Shown: positions 1 through 9,984 of the stretch, piece after piece
Layout of the letters: every line of letters begins with the position of its first letter
Numbering within the stretch: the first letter of the stretch is position 1
Assembly: GCF_003369915.1 (NCBI RefSeq)
Contig: NW_022881614.1
Location: 5,849,001-5,913,000 of the forward strand
Direction: 5' to 3'
DNA: 64,000 nucleotides
From: Drosophila miranda
Lineage: Eukaryota; Arthropoda; Insecta; Diptera; Drosophilidae
Position numbers and translations under genes: made by a program
The notes under the pieces: model-generated
What the model was told of the DNA's origin: nothing
The model's database searches: none
Seen by the model: only the letters and a program-made list of their open reading frames with translations

Positions 1-584
1 CCGACCCACAATTAAACAATATATCACGATCATATAAAAAAAACACCACGATCAAACGTAAACATCAGCAAGCATCAGGAAGCAACAACCTCTATCAAAG
101 GGGGCTGCCAATTCGGCCGAAATAGGGTTTATTTTTTTTTGTTAGTATTTTTGTGTTAGTATTTGTTTCCTTTATATAAACCTAGATTATTAATTAATAA
201 TGTTCAAGATAAATAAGAAAATATAATGGATATAAAATGGAAAATTTGAAAAGAGTCATGAGTGAATAGAAAACGGTAGTTGGGTGGGACGAGAGCGAGA
301 AGAAGAGCGGGACCCTGAATATGAAAAGGGAGCGGATTCAAAAGGTGGCGCTCAAGGAAGGGTGGGACCCTCCTAGGGATAACGAAACCAACTATCCCCG
401 CTGACGAAAGTGCCAACGAGGACAAGTCTGTCCTATAAATTAGATTTGTTTTTTTTGTATGTTTTTTTTTTGTTTTTGTTTTGTTCAATCCGTCCCCTGG
501 CTTATCGGGTCGGAAACACCCCTGACTTCCCCGTGAGCTAGCTGGGAACGATAGGCCAGGGTGGCAAAGAGGCGGATCATAACA
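1..584 (+). repeat. 5' LTR, partial
   Basis: This is a near-identical direct repeat of 3157-3740, ending in ACA just before the primer binding site. The true LTR start lies upstream of the window. It contains T-rich runs near 131-175 and 449-480. Confidence 0.85.
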
Positions 585-586
585 AA

Positions 587-596
587 TGGCGCCCAA
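587..596 (+). other. Primer binding site
   Basis: TGGCGCCCAA lies 2 bp after the 5' LTR. The same ten bases, reverse complemented, follow the LTR of the minus-strand gypsy element at 59191-59200, which links the two families. The tRNA was not identified. Confidence 0.75.
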
Positions 597-1758
597 TGGT
601 AATAGAAGGGATCGATTTTAAACGCGAGTCTTAAAGCCCCGGTGTAAAATGGAACCCTGGTAGAACGAAACTCAGCCGGTCCGCGAGCCGGGAATAAATC
701 CTAGCCGTCGTAGCCGCTGAGAGGAGTAGAAGAGAGGAAAATGGACATGGTAGTTATGTATCGGAAGTAGAAGGGAAGGAAGTGTGTGTCCCGAGTTGTG
801 GTCCAGGTATTACCAGGTGGTAGTAGCCTCGTTGTCCGACTCGTGGAGCTCGCTGTCTGGATCTGAAAAGAGGAAGAGGTGCCGGAGGATCTGTCGAGTC
901 GTGGTCCGGGTTATGTCCAGAGGCATTAACGTCGTTGTCCGATTCTGGGGGATCCACGGTGATCTGAGGGAGGAAACAGCAAAGGGAGTTGGCACTTAGA
1001 AAAAGTAAGCGAAGGTAAATAGCAAGGGGAAAAAAAGGGGGTCCGCTCACCTGCAAAACAATTAATGCAGTTGTCTCTCGTCCCACCAAACAAATTAAAG
1101 GTGAATTTTTTGTCTGAAGCAGTTTGGGAATTATATGTTTTTTTTGTTAGTGATTTAGCAGACTATTGGAAAGCCGAAGCAAGAAAACCCAAAGGGAAAT
1201 CATCTTTTTTGTTGAGGACTGACGATTTTCGCTAGCATTGTTTGGAAGCAATTTTAGAAGTAGGCATTAGGCAAGTCATCGGAAAAAGAGTTTTTGTTTG
1301 GGAGAGGAAGTATTTAGTTATTTAGTGTGGCATTTAATTAGGCGATTAATTGTAGATGTAGGTGTTTATTTATTTGATTGAATCAGTTTGGATATTTAGA
1401 TTTATCAATTTATTGATTCAAATTAACCGATTTATGTATTTAAATTTATTTATTTGGTTATGGACATTGAATTAATTATTCGCTTATTTATTTATTACAC
1501 TATTTATTTATTTGTTTTCTCCTTACGATTGAAGGTATTGAGGATTAATTAGCCAGGAACTAGGTGTTTAGTGGAGTAGGGTAGTCAGATAATAAACAAT
1601 CCAATTTATTTATCACCAAGATAGTTAAGTAAATAGGGAATAGACGAAGGAAAGGAGTACGTTAGGAAAATTGGTTGATGAGTGACCCGGAGATTTTTAA
1701 AGGGTCTGGAAAGACAAGGCGTAGCCCAGCGGCACAGCGCAGGTACCAGCCGTACAAC
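597..1758 (+). other. Gypsy leader, noncoding
   Basis: This 1.1-kb stretch between the primer binding site and gag has no convincing coding frame. Its 3' half (about 1320-1520) is AT-rich with repeated TTTATTTATT runs. It is the untranslated leader of the element, as in the related copy at 58276-59190. Confidence 0.6.
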
Positions 1759-2731
1759 ATGCCGACGACTCGGTCCCAGGACGGTAAAGCCGGCAGTAGG
1801 CCGGAATGGCCGTCGCAAGTGGCGGAAAACGTACATGCGGGGTTGTACCAGGAGGACCCAGAGGCCGGAGCGGTAGGAGGTCAACAGCGAACCCGTAAGG
1901 ACCTGGTGTTACCGTCCGAGTTAAGCTCAGCCGTGAACGCAGCCTTAGCCCAAGCACAGGAGACCTACCGAGCGTCGCTCGGGCAGCAAATAGAAGCGCT
2001 GAGATCGTCAATGCAAGCGGACATGCTAGAGTTCATGCGAGAGATCAACGCTGTGGTGGGTTCGTTAAAAGCGGAGCGAACGAGCGGCGAGTGATGCGAA
2101 TGGAAGGAATCGGGGATCAAATGCAACCAGTCTGGGAGGAGGTCAACAGGAAGCACCCGGGAACCAGCAAGCACATCCAACGCACTTGTTCGTGGACAAC
2201 CGAACATTGGAGGCCGATCAGAGGACCCAAGCCGATCAGAGACCCGTGGAGGAGTGGCTGTTCAACGGGATGGGCGCAGGAGCAAACCCTAACAGGAATC
2301 GACCGAGTTTCGGAGAGGCTAGGCAGGAGCAAGTGCAGATACGAAGATGGGGACTTAGCTTCGACGGCGATCCAAAGGGGATGCACGTGGCGGAATTCAT
2401 ATTCCGGGTGGAGCAGCTACAGACGTCGTACCAGGTACCGTGGGCGGAGGTGTTGAAAGCCTTTCACACATTGGTCAGTGGCCACGCAAGGGATTGGTAC
2501 TGGATGCATGTTCGGACGGTAGGAATGCCGGACTGGCCGAATCTGAGATATGGTCTCCAGCAGCAGTTTCAAGTTCGTCGGACAGAGTACGAGCTGGAGA
2601 AGTTGCAAGGCTCACGTATTGGGGTGTTTCACGCAAAGGATCTGAAGCAGTGGCCCGGCTATCTCAGTCGATGGAGCCAGAGACTCTCAATCTCAGGGTG
2701 TGAGCGATGGCCTACGTTTGGGGCCCCTTAA
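1759..2731 (+). pseudogene. gag remnant fused to the last codons of pol
   Basis: The first frame (from ATG 1759 to 2094) encodes a gag N-terminus; its LPSELSSAVNAALAQAQET stretch matches LPSEILSGVNVAIAQAQET in the gypsy gag near 58100. After a frameshift, the frame up to 2731 has the capsid region (WGLSFDGDPKGM, then GHARDWYWMHVR), matching IHFDGDPNKM and GQAAEWYWQFVR in the other copy. Directly after YELEKLQG it reads IGVFHAKDLKQ, which corresponds to GIFQAKDLKL, the very end of pol in the 51900-60495 element. So zinc knuckles, protease, RT, RNase H and most of integrase are missing. The junction lies at a YELE stretch found in both gag and pol, which suggests a template switch or recombination at short homology (inference). 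Confidence 0.8.
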
Positions 2732-2790
2732 TTGAAAAAGCCCGCCTGCTTGGCACTCCCGTTTCGGCGGAGTAATCCTGGAAACGGTAG

Positions 2791-3740
2791 TGTGGTGTTA
2801 TGGGCGGTTTTGGAGAGAGCCGATAGGTATCAGGGCTGGAGAAGAAAGAGACAGCGGCATCTATAGTGGATCCTGGGAAGCAGTGGCAGAGTTGCGTGGA
2901 AGAAAAGGAAACGGGGCGAGGAAGAAAAAAATGGAGAGTTTCCGGTGGAGAATAGTGGAGGCCGCACGTGCCCTGAAAAAAAAAGGAAACAAAATTGGTG
3001 ATCGTGGAGACGACGATCCCACCAAGACATCAGCGGCAGGCATCAACATCAGGACATCGGCAGCAGCAGCCCGGTACTGGCCAGGCCGTAAAACTGGTAT
3101 ACCCTCATTCATAACACATCACATAACATCACCACATTTCACACATCTACACCCGTCCGACCCACAATTAAACAATATATCACGATCATATAAAAAAAAC
3201 ACCACGATCAAACGTAAACATCAGCAAGCATCAGGAAGCAACAACCTCTATCAAAGGGGGCTGCCAATTCGGCCGAAATAGGGTTTATTTTTTTTTGTTA
3301 GTATTTTTGTGTTAGTATTTGTTTCCTTTATATAAACCTAGATTATTAATTAATAATGTTCAAGATAAATAAGAAAATATAATGGATATAAAATGGAAAA
3401 TTTGAAAAGAGTCATGAGTGAATAGAAAACGGTAGTTGGGTGGGACGAGAGCGAGAAGAAGAGCGGGACCCTGAATATGAAAAGGGAGCGGATTCAAAAG
3501 GTGGCGCTCAAGGAAGGGTGGGACCCTCCTAGGGATAACGAAACCAACTATCCCCGCTGACGAAAGGGCCAACGAGGACAAGTCTGTCCTATAAATTAGA
3601 TTTGTTTTTTTTGTATGTTTTTTTTTTGTTTTTGTTTTGTTCAATCCGTCCCCTGGCTTATCGGCTCGGAAACACCCCTGACTTCCCCGTGAGCTAGCTG
3701 GGAACGATAGGCCAGGGTGGCAAAGAGGCGGATCATAACA
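2791..3740 (+). repeat. 3' LTR
   Basis: Bases 3157-3740 are proven by the match to 1-584. The start is inferred at the first TGTGG after the pol stop (2791), which would give an LTR of about 950 bp. The LTR ends ACA at 3740 and is followed by ATATATGT. Confidence 0.65.
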
Positions 3741-3844
3741 ATATATGTATGTATATACAAAACTACAAACGACGTATTGCTGTAGCCGTCATAAGAAATG
3801 AAAACCGTTATGTTCAGTGGTATATATATAACTATGTGTGTGTA

Positions 3845-4363
3845 TTTGGTTGGACAGTCGCGCGGTAGATCGGCCGTCTGAAGCGGGGGTGAAATCGTAA
3901 CTCCTTAACTCTATGCCTTATGGTGCTTTTTCTGCCGTGAGCGCTGTGTGGATCGTGGATTGTGGATCCGAGCGCCCCTCCGAGCGCGCGAGAGCGAGTT
4001 GGGACCGGGGCGCACGGAGTTGGCACAGTGCGCGGAAATTGTTTACGGCTGGCCTGAACATCCTCCCCCCCCCCCCTTGCAGGATTGCAAAGTATAATGG
4101 GGTGGCCTATGGCTGGGCGTACGCCCCGGACCCGATTCATCCCAAAAAAGGCGCTCTGGACTTGACAAGGACGTCGACTCAGTGTCGCTCCACGGTCGGA
4201 TAGGCGGGAGGATGCGCAAAACGGGGGTTGCTCTTGAGGAATCCCCGCGAGCCGCCCCGTCGTAGGAACCACGGCGCCATCCACAGATTCCTCAAGAGCA
4301 ACCCCCGTTTTGCGCATCCTCCCGCCTATCCGACCGTGGAGCGACACTGAGTCGACGTAGGAC
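3845..4363 (-). mobile_element. Older diverged BEL/Pao fragment
   Basis: The segment to 4060 is a diverged copy of the LTR at 4364-4704 (shared CCGAGCGCGCGAGAGCGAGTT-type sequence, ending in GGCCTGAACA). It is followed by a C run at 4065-4076, which is the polypurine tract on the minus strand. Then comes the end of a protease frame: minus-strand reading gives G-stop-IGSGAYAQP-stop, like GWIVSGACTQP in the next element with its Trp codon turned to TGA. The remaining part is folded into an inverted repeat (4171-4358). It shows that protease next to the polypurine tract is an old feature of this family. Confidence 0.7.
4171..4358. repeat. Perfect 73-bp inverted repeat
   Basis: Bases 4171-4243 and 4286-4358 are exact reverse complements, separated by 42 bp. 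The arm resembles the BEL protease region (compare 4965-5015). The spacer also matches protease-region sequence in the inverted orientation, so a piece of the element was duplicated in reverse beside itself. Confidence 0.95.
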
Positions 4364-4704
4364 GTTTGTAGGAGGGCGGATCACCGGAGCGGCTTTCCAG
4401 CGACGAGTGGGAAAATATCCAAAAGAAGAAGTCAGAGTTGTTCCAATAAATATGTTCCTTGTATTTCGGTATATATGTATGTGGACTGTAGGTGCGCGTA
4501 TGTGCACGACGACAGCTTGTAGCGGGGTGGGAAACGTAACTAAAACTAGGCCTTACGATCTATGCTCCATGATGGCTTGAGCGCCGGGTGGATCATGGGT
4601 CGGAAAGTCTCCCGAGCGCCGCTCCGAGCGCGCGAGAGCGAGTTGAGACCGGAGCGCACGAAGTTGGCACAGTGCGCGGCAATCGTCTGCTGCTGGCCTG
4701 AACA
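4364..4704 (-). repeat. 3' LTR of the BEL/Pao array
   Basis: It matches the LTR at 15466-15783 except for a 24-bp insertion near 4420-4443. On the minus strand it starts TGTTCAGGCC and ends CCTACAAACG. The other copy ends ACAAACA. Confidence 0.85.
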
Positions 4705-4738
4705 TCCTCCCCCCCCCCCCCCCCCCCCCCCCCCCCCT
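4705..4738 (-). other. Polypurine tract (29 G on the minus strand)
   Basis: A run of 29 C (4709-4737) on the + strand lies directly inside the LTR end. On the minus strand it reads G-tract, AGGA, then the LTR start TGTTCAGG, which is where the plus-strand primer of an LTR element must lie. The equivalent runs are 22 at 9936-9957 and 12 at 4065-4076. Confidence 0.75.
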
Positions 4739-4763
4739 GCACGATGCAAAGCCCAATCGGTGT

Positions 4764-5716
4764 CTATGGCTGTGTGCATGCACCGGATACGATCCATCCG
4801 AACACCGTGCTCTGGGCCACAGGAAGGCCGTCCTCGCGTGCCAGGAACCCGGGTTGGATCACTTTCGGGTAGACGTCGGCGCCTAAGACCAGAGAGATGG
4901 TGGCTGGTCGATGGAATTGCGCATCTGCGAGCTTCAGGTCGTCAAATCGAGCCCGGATCGTATCGCTCAAAGGTCGGATCGGCGTGCGGATGCGCAAACG
5001 GGGCTCGACCTTCAGGATGGCTTCCAGTCGGAAGTCGCCCGTCTTGGTACGAATGACCGCGGTGCACACCTTCTCGTTGCCGACGCGCGTAGAGGGTATC
5101 GTGAAGGCGGAGGCCAATGAGTCGTCAATGCAGCTCACCGGCGTGCATGGGTCGATGAGCGCGCCCGTTTCAAAATCCTTCGAGCCCGTATCCAGGACCA
5201 CCAGCTCCGTCGGGAGGATATTGAGGCTCCTATGTTGTAGAAGGGAGCTTACGGAGGGCGCCGGGGGTCCTACGACGGGGCGGTTCACGGGGTGACGGGG
5301 ACGGCACTCAGCTTGAGCCGCTGGACTCGCAAACGATGAGGTCGCGGTTCCTACGACCGGTCGGCTGACGGGCCGACGAGGACGGCGTGGGCCGATGTAG
5401 CTGTCGACTGTAATCGCGAGGCTGAGCGGGCTGGACAGCGAGGCGCGGAGATGTGGAGTAGCGTGTGGTGGTTCTTGCCACACACCCCGCACAGCCCGCC
5501 ACTGAGGCAGTCCTTCCCGGAGTGCTGGTGCGCCAGGCAGTTGGCGCAGTATTTGTTTCTCAGGACGGCTCGGAGCCTCTTCTCAGGGCTCAGGCGCAGA
5601 AACACATGGCAGGTCCGTAGCGGGTGTATTCCTGAGCAGACTCGGCAACGGTAGGTGCCTCTACCCCGTGGATGCCGGCTCTCCCCGGTGCGGTTGGCGC
5701 GTGAGCGTGGGGCCAT
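4764..5716 (-). pseudogene. BEL gag zinc knuckles and aspartic protease, unit 1
   Basis: The frame from 5716 encodes a knuckle region: CRVCSGIHPLRTC, CANC...H...C and CGVCGKNHHTLLH, typical of the C-terminus of BEL/Pao gag. The overlapping frame to 4764 holds the A16-type protease: VLDTGSKDFETGALIDPC, then LGADVYPKV and FGWIVSGACTQP at its end. The two lie in different frames, so a frameshift separates them. They stand downstream of integrase and directly upstream of the polypurine tract, the reverse of the normal order. The stop after ACTQP is followed by about 25 bp and the G-tract, with no RT behind it. Confidence 0.8.
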
Positions 5717-5801
5717 GTCTGGATACGATGAACTAGGAGGAAGGAAAGTGGTCGAAGAAGTATTAGTAATGAAACTTGGAGCTTTGGAAGGTACATTCGC
5801 G

Positions 5802-8600
5802 TTATTGTTGGACGGAACTAGGGCGTTCTACTGGGAGGAGAACGACCTTTACAACAGGCCTTTTAAGGACCCCGCGGGCAGTAAGGATATCTACCACACG
5901 GACTCTGTCGTCAGCGCCGGGATACACGGACTGGACTCTCCCGAGCCGCCATTCATTGGAGGGCCGGTTGTCTTCTTTGACGACAACCATATCCCCAACC
6001 TGGAGGTTTGGCGTCGGCGTCTGCCACTTAGTGCGCTTGTGGAGCTCTTTGAGGTATTCCTCTTTCCACCGCTGGCAAAACTGTTGGGTGAGCGCCTTTA
6101 AATGATGCCATCGATTGATTATTGATTTAAGGTCACCCTTTATTTCGGGTTCGGCCGTGGACATCAAGGGTCCCCCGGTAAGGAAGTGCCCGGGAGTAAG
6201 GGCCAGCAACTCAGTTGGATCTTCGGACATCGGCGAGAGCGGCCTGGAATTAAGGCATGCTTCGATCTTTGCGAGAAGCGTGGAAAGCTCTTCGAAAGTG
6301 TACTTCCGAGTGGACGTGGCTTTGTAAAAGAGAGTTTTGAAACTCTTCACCCCGGCTTCCCATAGACCTCCCATGTGTGGAGCTCCTGGTGGGATAAAAC
6401 GCCACGAAACCCGGTGATGGCTGTACGCATCAGTTATCGAGCCCTTGAATGCTTCTAGGAAGTCACGGGAAAGCACCTTGGCGGCACCAACGAAAGTTTT
6501 GCCATTGTCGGAGTGAATGCGCTGCGGACACCCTCGTCGTGCGACGAAACGAGCGAAGGCTGCAAGAAATTTCTCGGTCGTGAGATCCGACGTGGGCTCC
6601 AAATGGATCGCCTTCGTGGAAAAACACACGAACACACACACATACCCCTTGGTTATCAGGCACGCTCTGCCTGTGTAATTCCGTATTTCGAAGGGACCCG
6701 CGTAGTCAATTCCGGTGTGCGTGAACGGTCTGGAAAAGGACGTTCGTTCCGTAGGAAGATCACCCATCATTTGGGCTTGCAACTTCTGTCTGTGGATGAC
6801 GCATACCTTGCAGGAGTTTACCACCCCCTTCATGAGTTTCTGAACCTTGGGAATCCAGAACTTGGATCGGATAAGTCGCACCATTAGTTGGTTCCCGCCA
6901 TGAAGAGTTATCCGGTGGGTGAATTGCGCGAGAAGGCGGGATAGCCGGCAGCGGTACGGCATAATAATGGGATGCCGTTCGTCGTACTTCAGAAAGGTAG
7001 AAGTTGCGATACGGCCACATGCTCTTATGAGCCCATGTTTGTCTAGGAACGGGTTCAAATTCAGGATAGAACTTGACCTTGGCACTGGCCGCTTCTCGCT
7101 TAGGCAGTGATGCTCTTGGGAGTATTCCCTGCGCTGAGTCTCTAGGATAAGAGTGCGCTCAGCTTCGGTAATGTCTTCGCTTGCAAGGTGGTCCTCTTGT
7201 CCGGTGACCAGCTCCCGGCAGCGATTTGTGAAGCGAAGGACATAAGCACGGACTCGCAGGGCTCTCTCCAGATTGGAGAACCGATCGAGGAAGTCTTCGG
7301 ATGGGCTCGGTGCAAAATGAACCTTCAGAGCACGTTGCTCGAAGGTTATCACGGGATCGTCCCCGCCTTGGGCTGGCCATTGATGCCGGGGCCCTTGCAA
7401 CCACGCTGGTCCGTGCCACCAGAGTTGGTTCTCGACGAGCTCCTGTAAGGATACGCCCCTGCTGGCGAGGTCGGCGGGATTTTGTGCGGACGGAACGTGA
7501 CCCCAATTCTCGACCCCGGTGGCTTGCGAAATTCTGGTCACTCGGTTGGCCACGAAGGTAGTCCAGTGGCAAGCAGGCTTTTTCAGCCAGGACAGGACTA
7601 TAGCGGAATCTGTCCAGAAGTAACAGGTTGTAGGTGCGCTTGGCATATTTGGCAGGATAGCCGTCGCCATTTCGGACAGCAGCACGGCGCCGCACAGCTC
7701 TAACCGGGGGAGCGATACAGTCTTAATGGGTGCGACTCGTGTTTTCGCGGTAAGCAACTGCACCTTGACCAGGTGGTCAGTCTCGATGCGTACGTAGATC
7801 GCCGCACCGTACGCCTTTTCGGACGCATCGCAAAATCCGTGATGCTCGACCCTTACAGCTGGTTCGGAGCCAATCCACCTTGGAATGCGGATCTGGTCGA
7901 GAGCGGAGTAGCTCCGCAGAAAACTCTGCCAGCGCTGACGCATCTCGGTCGGAAGATCTTCGTCCCATCCCACTTCTTGCAAGCAGATCTCTTGCATGAA
8001 GATCTTTGACCGGACAATGAAAGGCGCCAACCAGCCCGCAGGGTCGAACAACCTTGCCCTCTGGGAAAGCACCGCTCGCTTGGTATTGGATGCCGTAGAT
8101 GCCAGTTCTGGCGGAACGAAGAAGAAATCGTCTGTTGTCGCCTTCCAGCGAATTCCGAGAGTCTTGGCTGTGCGTTCTGCCTCGAGTTCAAGGAAGTCGG
8201 TGTGAAGGAGATGGTCATTCGGAATGGTAGTCAGGATATCCTTGTGGTTGGACGTCCATTTTCTCAGTGGAAACCCGGCAGAACTCAGGGCGGCCTGTAA
8301 CTCGCGGATAGCTAGTTGAGCCTCAGTGGGAGAGTCTGCTCACGCTAGGACGTCGTCGACATACATACAGGACCGAATGATGTGACTGGCTCTTGGGAAT
8401 CGGGACTGGACATCGTCTGCAAGCTGTTGCAACACCCGGATGGCGAGAAAGGGAGCACAATTGACTCCAAAGGTGACAGTTTGCAACTCATAGTCGCGTA
8501 TCTCGAAACAAAATTCGCTGGAAGGGGGTGTGCTTCGGATCTACCCAAATCTGCCGATACATCTTGGTGATGGACAAGATCGGGACAGTCGCGGGTTCGA
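5802..8600 (-). pseudogene. BEL partial RT, RNase H and integrase, unit 1
   Basis: The RT part starts abruptly at ILSITKMYRQIWVDPKHT: the catalytic motif-A Asp and all upstream RT are missing. A frameshift near 8497 follows, then YVDDVLA with TGA directly after it (about 8339). An open frame of 756 codons (8072-5802) then carries the RT thumb, RNase H (FCDASEKAYGAAIYVR), the integrase zinc domain (HRITLHGGNQLMVRLI and CKVCVIHRQK) and the catalytic core (GIDYAGPFEI, IHSDNGKTFVGA, GGLWEAGVKSFK, giving D, D and E). The C-terminal domain ends in VVLLPVERPSS. Integrase looks complete, RT is dead. Confidence 0.85.
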
Positions 8601-9103
8601 GCTGATCGTTCAGTTCGGCAAGGCATTGCGCGTAGACCGCGTAGCAGTCATCGTACATCCCCTGGACGTCAGCTGCCCCCTACTACTTCCGTTATAGCCT
8701 CCACACAGGTCTCGAACTCCGCGTCCACCTTCGCCCACAGGCTTCGGAGTTGATCTCGATGGACTTGGGAGAGCGAGCGGGTAGGTGTGCTAGCATCTGG
8801 AGCGCTGAGCTTCTGGTCGAAGAGTGTCAGTCTGCTTGCAGCCAAGGCAAACTTAGACCGTGCGGAACTGACGACCGATTGGGCCATAGTGCTCGGAACC
8901 GTGCGAGGGACGACCGAGGGGAGCAACAAGGCCTCAAAGGCATGTGGTGTGTGAGCCCTGGACGTGGTCGGACCTCGCTCAGCTGGGGCCGGAAGGGAAG
9001 CTGTGGGCGTAGGGATTGAGCCGTTGGAGCTGGGTGGATGGGTCAAACTCAGCGAACTCCCCCGCCTAAACTTCTTGCGAGATTTCTTCTCACCAGTGGG
9101 CAT
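8601..9103 (-). pseudogene. BEL gag N-terminus, unit 1
   Basis: The frame starts MPTGEKKSRKKFRRG at 9103 and runs to 8669. After a frameshift it continues as ADVQGMYDDCYAVYAQCLAEL, the usual helical N-terminal part of BEL gag, and then joins RT near 8600. The central gag, its zinc knuckles, protease and RT N-terminus are deleted at this junction. Part of the missing segment (knuckles and protease) is found instead at 5716-4764. Confidence 0.75.
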
Positions 9104-9874
9104 GGTTGGCTGATGGATTTGCGATAGCGCGTATCAGAGTCGCAAAGCAGGTGAGCGGAAATGGAGAAGTGGAAGTTGAAAACAACGAACCGTGGTTATG
9201 TGGCCTTGGCGGGATTTATCGCGAGTATTTATATAGTAGAAGTCGGGCACCGCGGCCGGAATATAAAAATATAAAATACTACGATCAAATAAAAAACAAA
9301 GGGCCAACCAAGAGCGACTAATAAGGATGAGCAATGATATGGATGCACAAGGTACCCCTATATAGAGTCGGTTGCAAACGAATGTTGAAAACAATATTCC
9401 CTCGAAGTGCTGGGTAGCGCTACACTTGGCGTTCCGTTACTGTCAAGCGCGGCACCGAAAAATATTCTCCCACCAACAACAGCGCAAGCAAACGGTGGAG
9501 AAGCGAAAGCGAAAGGAAAAACGAAACGAATGCACCGCTGCTGCTGCTTGTATGTGTGTGCGTATGGATGTAAGTGCTATGTACCGTGGTTTGGGTTGAC
9601 GACCCAACCTTTTGGCGAGATGTAAAACAACGGTTAAAACGGTGGATGACCGTTTTATATGCAATATGTATAATTTTAAAATTCGTACGTATGTATGTAT
9701 ATGTAAGATAAATATATATGTGGTGCCGTATGTATGGATCGTGTCTTATTTTTGTTGGCAATATAATTAGTTAAATACGGAGACGCAGAGATTTATTTTC
9801 TTTATTTATAAAACCGAAAACCGATGGAACGTTGAGCATGGAAAAAAAAAACAACAAACCAATTGCAATTGCAA
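9104..9874 (-). other. BEL leader of unit 1, truncated, with junction filler
   Basis: This is noncoding leader, matching 14317-15080 of unit 2. It breaks off at 9867. The next seven bases (ATTGCAA) repeat the local sequence, and then a 57-bp LTR stub begins. The 386 bp of leader and primer site present at 15081-15465 are missing here. Confidence 0.75.
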
Positions 9875-9931
9875 ACCGGAGCGCACGAAGTTGGCACAGT
9901 GCGCGGCAATCGTCTGCTGCTGGCCTGAACA
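9875..9931 (-). repeat. LTR stub between the two BEL units
   Basis: Only the first 57 bp of the LTR (minus strand, from TGTTCAGG) remain, fused directly to leader sequence of unit 1. It is followed on the + strand by the C run at 9936-9957. The tandem array was therefore not made by LTR-LTR recombination, which would leave a full LTR here. Confidence 0.85.
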
Positions 9932-9984
9932 TCCTCCCCCCCCCCCCCCCCCCCCCCTGCAGGATGCAAAGCCCAATCGGTGTC

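Larger units (their letters stand above)
1..3740 (+). mobile_element. Gypsy-type LTR element, internally deleted
   Basis: Bases 1-584 recur at 3157-3740 with a constant offset of 3156, so they are the two LTRs; the first is cut by the window start. The first LTR ends in ACA and is followed by TGGCGCCCAA, the primer binding site also found in the gypsy element at 51900-60495. Between the LTRs lies only a leader, a broken gag and the extreme C-terminus of pol. Protease, reverse transcriptase, RNase H and integrase are absent, so the copy cannot move by itself. The 5' target duplication lies outside the window and cannot be checked. Confidence 0.85.

Noticed and set aside
5655..6101. 148-codon + strand frame in the BEL element, repeated at 10871-11317
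   Set aside because: It is antisense to integrase, resembles no family, and exists in two copies only because the unit is duplicated.
8335..8362. Programmed readthrough of TGA after YVDD in BEL RT
   Set aside because: RT also lacks motif A and has a frameshift, so readthrough would not restore an enzyme.
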